DNA of 11,522 bases, from positions 1-11,522 of the forward strand of contig CAJULW010000034.1 of assembly GCA_910587515.1 (NCBI GenBank). Direction: 5' to 3'. The first letter of the stretch is position 1; each line of letters begins with the position of its first letter. Positions 7,118 through 11,522 of the stretch are shown piece by piece. The notes beneath the pieces are model-generated. The model was not told the DNA's origin. It worked only from the letters and a program-made list of their open reading frames with translations, and ran no database searches. This DNA is from an uncultured Duncaniella sp. Lineage in GTDB: Bacteria; Bacteroidota; Bacteroidia; Bacteroidales; Muribaculaceae. The translations under genes and the position numbers were made by a program.

Positions 7118-8590
7118 ATGACCAGAATCAAAACAATTATCCTGTCAATGCTTGCGATAGTCGGAATAAACGCAGAAAATGTCCGTACCATCAGCCTTGA
7201 CGAGGCCATTATAGAGGCAAGAACAAACAGCGTGGACGCAGCCGTGGCTCTGAACGAACTCCGAACAGCCTATTGGACATACAGGACATACCGTGCAGAC
7301 TTGCTTCCGGAAATCAATTTCAAGGCCACTGCTCCGAGCTATCGCAAAAGCTACAGCACCTACCAATCCAACGACGGATCATATTCCTTCGTCCGAAACA
7401 ATCTTTTGCAGATGAACGGTGAGCTTTCAATCGATCAAAACATTTGGCTAACGGGCGGCACACTTTCGCTAAACACATCCATCGACTTCCTCAAACAACT
7501 TGACGGGACTAAATATAACCGTTTCATGTCTATTCCCATTGCCCTGACTCTCTCTCAGCCAATTTTCGGAGTCAACCATATAAAATGGGAACGAAAGATC
7601 GAACCCGTACGTTACTCCGAAGCAAAAGCGGCATTCATGAGCGCGACCGAGCAGGTCGCAATGACGACCATACGCCTATATTTTTCACTACTCCTCTCAA
7701 AAGAGAATGTAGGTATAGCCACACAAAACCTGATAAACGCAGAAAAGCTATATGAGGTCGCAAAAGCAAAACGGGAAATGGGACAGATAAGCAAAAACGA
7801 TCTTCTACAACTTGAACTGAACCTGTTGAACGCCAAATCCAAATCGACAGAATGCGAAAGCGATTACAAATCGGCAATGTTCCAACTAAGGACTTTCCTC
7901 GGCATCGAAGAAGAAGTCATCCTTGAACCAGTAGTACCTGAGGATACTCCCCATGCGTTAATAAGCTACGAAGACGTGATCGAAAAGGCCCACAGAAACA
8001 ACAGCTTCGCCAAAAACATACGTCGCAGACAGCTCGAAGCCGACTACTCGGTAGCCAAGGCCAAAGGAGATCAAAGGCAGATCACATTGTTCGCCCAGAT
8101 CGGATATACCGGTACGGCTGATAAATTAGGAGCCGCATACGACAGGCTCAAGGACAATCAAGTTGTCGAAGTCGGATTCAAGGTTCCCATACTTGACTGG
8201 GGTAAGCGTCGCGGCAAAGTCAAAGTGAGCGAAAGCAACCGCGATGTGGTCATGAGCCGTTTGCGAAAAGAACAGATGGATTTCGATCAGGACATATTCA
8301 TGCTTGTAGAGCGTTTCAACAACCAGCAAAAACAAGTCGAAATCTCGCTTCGCGCTGACGCCATAGCCCAACGTCGCTACGAAACCAACATAGAGACATT
8401 CCTGATAGGCAAAATTTCCACCCTTGACCTGAACGACTCCCAGATTAGCAAAGACGAAAGCCGTCAAGCATACATCAATCAACTCCACCTCTATTGGAAT
8501 TACTATTATCAGTTGCGTAGCGTCGCTTTATGGGATTTTTCGTCCAACAGCGGCATTGAAGCCGACATCGACGCTATTGTCAAACGGTAA
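7118..8590 (+). CDS. TolC-family outer-membrane efflux channel
   Basis: A 490-residue protein that begins with a signal peptide (MTRIKTIILSMLAIVGINA, probable cleavage after A19). Two outer-membrane efflux protein (OEP) repeats follow. The first runs from LDEAIIEARTNS to about residue 270 and the second from YEDVIEKAHRNN to the end. Long charged helices with heptad-like spacing form the expected periplasmic tunnel. The TILDWGKRRGKV-like segment (PILDWGKRRGKVK) is a hallmark of the family. It completes the tripartite pump with the adaptor and permeases upstream. The next gene, the response regulator, starts 20 nt after its stop, and a separate promoter may lie across that junction. Confidence 0.92.
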   Translation: MTRIKTIILSMLAIVGINAENVRTISLDEAIIEARTNSVDAAVALNELRTAYWTYRTYRADLLPEINFKATAPSYRKSYSTYQSNDGSYSFVRNNLLQMNGELSIDQNIWLTGGTLSLNTSIDFLKQLDGTKYNRFMSIPIALTLSQPIFGVNHIKWERKIEPVRYSEAKAAFMSATEQVAMTTIRLYFSLLLSKENVGIATQNLINAEKLYEVAKAKREMGQISKNDLLQLELNLLNAKSKSTECESDYKSAMFQLRTFLGIEEEVILEPVVPEDTPHALISYEDVIEKAHRNNSFAKNIRRRQLEADYSVAKAKGDQRQITLFAQIGYTGTADKLGAAYDRLKDNQVVEVGFKVPILDWGKRRGKVKVSESNRDVVMSRLRKEQMDFDQDIFMLVERFNNQQKQVEISLRADAIAQRRYETNIETFLIGKISTLDLNDSQISKDESRQAYINQLHLYWNYYYQLRSVALWDFSSNSGIEADIDAIVKR

Positions 8591-8606
8591 AAAAATCTTA
8601 TCTTTG
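8577..8606 (+). promoter_or_regulatory. Candidate separate promoter for the regulator genes
   Basis: TATCTTTG at 8599-8606 matches TAnnTTTG exactly, and TTG at 8577-8579 sits 19 bp upstream, inside the end of the TolC gene. Transcription would start close to the ATG at 8611, giving a leaderless or nearly leaderless message. It would keep the regulators expressed when the sigma-54 promoter is off. The match could be accidental. Confidence 0.45.
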
Positions 8607-8610
8607 CATT

Positions 8611-9942
8611 ATGATCCTTATCGTAGACGATGACGCAGCCATACGACTGTCATTGAAACTGTTGTTGACACGTTCCGGTTTCGAAACAACATTGGCTTCC
8701 ACTCCGAAGGAAGCCATGGCGATTGTACGCTCTCAACAATTACAACTCGTCATGCTTGACATGAATTTCACACGCTCGACAACCGGAGAAGAAGGGCTGA
8801 CCCTCTTGCGCCAGATAAAAATATTCAAGCCTGACACACCTGTCATACTGATGACCGCATGGGGAAGCATCTCGCTCGCTGTCGAAGGCGTAAAGGCCGG
8901 TGCGTTCGACTTCATAACTAAACCATGGGACAACACAACGCTAATGCGTCGTATAAGCCTCGCTATAGAATTAAATGGCAGGTCCGCTCCGCAAGATGAA
9001 GAAAGTAATTTCGACCGTTCTTTTATCATCGGACAATCACCGGCCCTGCTCAATGTGTTCGACACGGTCAAACGCATAGCAGCCACTGATGCTTCGGTGC
9101 TCATCATGGGAGAAAACGGAACCGGCAAAGAACTGATCGCAGAAGCGATACACCGAAATAGCCACCGGCGCGACAAACCGATGGTAAAGGTAAATCTTGG
9201 AGGGATAGCCACATCGCTTTTCGAAAGTGAGATGTTCGGACACCGCAAAGGCGCCTTCACCGGAGCGGTGTCCGACAGAGAGGGAAGATTCGCCATGGCC
9301 GACGGTGGCACAATATTTCTTGACGAAATCGGAGAACTGGATCTCAACAGCCAAGTGAAACTTTTGCGTGTGCTTCAAGAACACACCTACGAAATACTGG
9401 GTGACAGCCGTCCAAGACACACCGACGTAAGGGTGATATGCGCGACAAACGCCAATCTTCCAGCCATGGTCAACGAGAAGACATTTCGTGAGGACCTTTT
9501 CTATCGCATAAACCTTATAACCGTGACATTGCCACCTTTACGCGAACGGCAGGAAGATATCCCTCTGCTCGTGCGGCATATAGTCAAAAGCCATTGCAGG
9601 CAAAACGGCATACGCGAACCGGAAATAACAGACGAGGCGATAGCATTTCTGTCATCCCTGCCCTATCCCGGCAATATTCGCGAACTTAAAAACCTTGTCG
9701 AACGCACATTGCTGGTAAGCTCCAAAACAACCCTCGGCTCAATGGAGTTTCAGGCCCAATACACAGGAGAGCCACCAGTCACCGGCAACGTCGCGATGTC
9801 GAGCCTCGATGCTAAAGAGCGAGCGGCCATCCTACAGAGCCTGGCACAATGCGGAGGAAATCTGAGCCGCACGGCATCGCTGCTCGGAATAAGCCGTCAG
9901 GCCCTATACAGGCGCATGGAGAAATACGACATAAAACCATGA
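8611..9942 (+). CDS. NtrC-family sigma-54-dependent response regulator
   Basis: This 443-residue activator should convert a phosphorylation signal into opening of sigma-54 promoters. The receiver domain (about 1-120) has the acidic pocket D6-D8, phosphoacceptor D50 (VMLDMN), T82 and K104 (ITKPW). The AAA+ domain (about 138-370) has Walker A GENGTGKE (167-174), the sigma-54-contacting loop GAFTGA (214-219), Walker B IFLDEIGE (D238, E239) and the arginine-rich REDLFYRIN segment. The Fis-type helix-turn-helix is at 418-439. No key residue is missing. The stop overlaps the start of the kinase gene (ATGA at 9939-9942). The obvious target is the exporter promoter at 2382-2397 through the dyads at 2311-2338, but no binding data exist here. 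Confidence 0.95.
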   Translation: MILIVDDDAAIRLSLKLLLTRSGFETTLASTPKEAMAIVRSQQLQLVMLDMNFTRSTTGEEGLTLLRQIKIFKPDTPVILMTAWGSISLAVEGVKAGAFDFITKPWDNTTLMRRISLAIELNGRSAPQDEESNFDRSFIIGQSPALLNVFDTVKRIAATDASVLIMGENGTGKELIAEAIHRNSHRRDKPMVKVNLGGIATSLFESEMFGHRKGAFTGAVSDREGRFAMADGGTIFLDEIGELDLNSQVKLLRVLQEHTYEILGDSRPRHTDVRVICATNANLPAMVNEKTFREDLFYRINLITVTLPPLRERQEDIPLLVRHIVKSHCRQNGIREPEITDEAIAFLSSLPYPGNIRELKNLVERTLLVSSKTTLGSMEFQAQYTGEPPVTGNVAMSSLDAKERAAILQSLAQCGGNLSRTASLLGISRQALYRRMEKYDIKP

Positions 9943-11264
9943 GAATAAACTGGATATTAGCTATACTCATGCTTCTTTCAGCAATGTCGGTTGCGATATT
10001 GCTACTCTTGATGAAACACGAAGGAAATACAGCTTTATATATAGCGCAAGCGTCATCGGCCCTGTCTTTTCTTCTGCTCATTTTGTTTTACCGAAAAATA
10101 AAGAAGCCCTTGCGAAGTATCAGCAACGGTATAAATCTTCTGAGAGAACAAGATTTTGGGAGCAGGCTCGCCCATGTCAACCAACACGAGGCCGACCGCA
10201 TCATTGACATGTTTAACGGCATGATGCAATCCCTGAAAGAAGAACGGCTCAAACTAAGGGAACAAAACCATTTCCTCGACCTGCTAATCGGAGTATCACC
10301 GATGGGAATACTCATATTGGACGACAAGGACACCGTCAAGACAGCAAACACAGCCGCTGCCACTTTTCTCGGATTCGAGAAGCAATCCGAACTTTCCGGC
10401 ATGGCAATTGGCATGATAAACTCTCCTCTCGGGATGATAATATCGTCAATACCACTTGGAGGGACTGTCACCGAACGCTTAAACGATTCCATGATCTATC
10501 GCTGCTCTAAACTATTTTTTATGGACAAAGGATTTCCCCATCCATTCATATTGATAGAGAAACTTACCGATGAGATCATGAAAGCCGAGAAAAAAAGCTA
10601 CGAAAAGGTAATACGAATGATAGCCCACGAGGTGAACAATACCATGGCAGGTGTCAATTCTATGCTCTCGACAACCGGGCAGATACTTAAAGACAGCGAC
10701 GATACAACCTATTTGGAACTCGCGGAACTAATAAGCGTATGCAAATCGCGATGTTCGGACATGAGCGGATTCATCACTTCATTTGCCAATGTCGTAAAGA
10801 TTCCTGACGCTGACATTAAACGAAGCGACCTTAACCTATATCTGAAAAACAGACGTATATTGTTCGAAAGCCTATGTTCGACACGAAACATATCATTAAA
10901 CCTTGATTTGAGTCCGGAACCGCTGATCGCAATGATAGATCCGATACTGCTTGAGCAGGCCTTCATAAACATAATCAAGAATTCGGTCGAAAGCATCGGT
11001 GAAAACGGTTCAATCAATATATCCACTACGGCAAACCCGACAACAGTCACCGTAACCGACAACGGCTCCGGGATAACACCGGAAGTATCGCGTATGCTCT
11101 TCAGCCCCTTTTTCTCGACAAAAGCCGACGGTCAGGGCATAGGTCTATTGTTCATAAGCGACGTCTTGGCCAAGCATGACTGTAAATTCTCTCTCGCTAC
11201 CGGACATGACGGATTGACAAGATTCACCGTGAGATTCCCCAAAAAACCGTCAAAGCATATCTGA
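9939..11264 (+). CDS. Sensor histidine kinase, partner of the sigma-54 regulator
   Basis: A 441-residue membrane kinase. Helix 1 (about 4-24) and helix 2 (about 35-51) are joined by only about ten residues, so there is almost no periplasmic sensor domain. A HAMP-like linker (about 52-105) and a PAS-like region (about 110-205) follow. The phosphorylation site is H230 in an HEVNN box of NtrB type. The catalytic domain has N348 (KNSVES), the G1 box DNGSGI (374-379) and the G2 box GQGIGL (398-403). I chose the ATG at 9939, which overlaps the regulator stop as ATGA. An upstream in-frame ATG at 9849 would add 30 charged, non-conserved-looking residues and overlap the regulator gene by 94 nt. It should phosphorylate D50 of the upstream regulator. 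No terminator was seen after it. Confidence 0.92.
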   Translation: MRINWILAILMLLSAMSVAILLLLMKHEGNTALYIAQASSALSFLLLILFYRKIKKPLRSISNGINLLREQDFGSRLAHVNQHEADRIIDMFNGMMQSLKEERLKLREQNHFLDLLIGVSPMGILILDDKDTVKTANTAAATFLGFEKQSELSGMAIGMINSPLGMIISSIPLGGTVTERLNDSMIYRCSKLFFMDKGFPHPFILIEKLTDEIMKAEKKSYEKVIRMIAHEVNNTMAGVNSMLSTTGQILKDSDDTTYLELAELISVCKSRCSDMSGFITSFANVVKIPDADIKRSDLNLYLKNRRILFESLCSTRNISLNLDLSPEPLIAMIDPILLEQAFINIIKNSVESIGENGSINISTTANPTTVTVTDNGSGITPEVSRMLFSPFFSTKADGQGIGLLFISDVLAKHDCKFSLATGHDGLTRFTVRFPKKPSKHI

Positions 11265-11330
11265 TAGTCTGAAAATTATCCGTTATTTTTAATGATTTTG
11301 ATACGGTTGTATTGCTATTGTCAGATTGAT

Positions 11331-11362
11331 TTTGCAAAATCCGATTAATAATTGTAATTTTG
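11331..11362 (+). promoter_or_regulatory. Housekeeping promoter of the truncated tRNA
   Basis: TTTG (11331-11334), exactly 20 bp, then TAATTTTG (11355-11362): a full Bacteroidota consensus match. Transcription would begin near 11369, about 13 nt before the tRNA-like sequence. Confidence 0.75.
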
Positions 11363-11381
11363 CACGTCCTATCATCACGAC

Positions 11382-11424
11382 GCCTTGGTAGTTCAATGGA
11401 TAGAATGGGAAATTCCTAATCTTC
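11382..11424 (+). pseudogene. Truncated tRNA-Arg (CCU anticodon) remnant
   Basis: GCCTTGG (11382-11388) followed by TA and the D-arm GTTCAATGGATAGAAT are a normal tRNA 5' half. The anticodon loop TTCCTAA (11413-11419) carries CCT at 11415-11417. The anticodon stem (GGAAA against TCTTC) has an A/C mismatch. No T arm (no GGTTCGA-type sequence) and no CCAAGGC acceptor strand follow, so the molecule cannot fold into a full tRNA. I read it as a decayed or interrupted copy; the arginine identity comes from the anticodon alone. Confidence 0.7.
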
Positions 11425-11448
11425 CACGCTACAAACTAAATTATTGGA

Positions 11449-11480
11449 TTTGGTAAATCCGTATAATAGTCGTACTTTTG
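11449..11480 (+). promoter_or_regulatory. Housekeeping promoter of the second tRNA
   Basis: TTTG (11449-11452), exactly 20 bp, then TACTTTTG (11473-11480). The block matches the first tRNA promoter at 29 of 38 aligned positions without gaps, 118 bp further on, so the two promoters are probably duplicates. It would serve the tRNA starting about 11509. Confidence 0.75.
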
Positions 11481-11508
11481 CACCAGAAACATTGCTGAAA
11501 TATCGCAA

Positions 11509-11522
11509 ACCTCTGTAGTTCA
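11509..11522 (+). tRNA. Start of a second tRNA gene, cut by the window end
   Basis: ACCTCTG, TA and GTTCA read as an acceptor strand, positions 8-9 and the beginning of a D arm, closely resembling the tRNA remnant just upstream. A consensus promoter lies 28 nt before it. Anticodon and identity are outside the window; arginine is a guess from similarity to the remnant. Confidence 0.55.

Noticed and set aside
8733..9347. Long minus-strand open frame of 204 codons
   Set aside because: It is antisense to the receiver and AAA+ domains of the regulator, which are fully conserved; it is a codon-bias shadow.
9849..9938. Upstream in-frame start for the histidine kinase
   Set aside because: It would overlap the regulator's helix-turn-helix coding sequence by 94 nt. 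The ATGA overlap at 9939 directly precedes the first membrane helix and is the usual arrangement.
11265..11330. Terminator after the kinase gene
   Set aside because: Only weak pairings such as CCGT/ACGG with a long AT loop are present; no convincing stem with a T-run was found.
11382..11460. Complete tRNA-Arg gene
   Set aside because: No T arm or complementary acceptor strand follows the anticodon arm, and the anticodon stem has a mismatch.

Overview
The window looks like the chromosome of a Bacteroidales bacterium, possibly a gut Muribaculaceae or Bacteroides relative; the genus is a guess. The evidence is Bacteroidota-type housekeeping promoters (TTTG, about 20 bp, TAnnTTTG), no strong Shine-Dalgarno sequences, and two protein families typical of Bacteroidales mobile elements (DUF3853 and DUF3987).

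Left part (1 to about 1960): the end of an accessory element on the minus strand. A DUF3853 helix-turn-helix protein (1049-1363) is followed by a DUF3987 P-loop ATPase that runs off the left edge. Upstream of DUF3853 is a dense control region with three 19-bp direct repeats, a perfect 16-bp palindrome, a 13-bp palindrome and a -7 box. Next come about 500 bp without a gene. They hold an 8-bp-arm inverted repeat and four copies of a TTTGTATGG-like motif, and they end at the 3' side of a tRNA-Ser(UGA) gene (2012-2099, minus), a plausible integration target.

Centre and right (2300-11264): seven plus-strand genes forming one functional unit. Five encode a MacAB/TolC-like tripartite export system: periplasmic adaptor, two different FtsX-type permeases, a LolD/MacB-type ATPase and a TolC-family outer-membrane channel. 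They are followed by an NtrC-family sigma-54-dependent response regulator and its histidine kinase, whose genes overlap by ATGA. Upstream of the adaptor is a good -24/-12 sigma-54 promoter (2382-2397), preceded by three CGGACA/TGTCCG half-sites at exact 10-bp spacing (2311-2338). The window therefore appears to hold a whole circuit: a kinase with almost no periplasmic domain, an activator, an enhancer, a sigma-54 promoter and the exporter it probably controls. The exported substrate cannot be read from the sequence.

Right end (11265-11522): two successive promoter-plus-tRNA units. The first tRNA (Arg, CCU anticodon) stops after the anticodon arm and has no T arm, so it is a pseudo-tRNA. The second has a related promoter at the same spacing, and its tRNA is cut by the window end.
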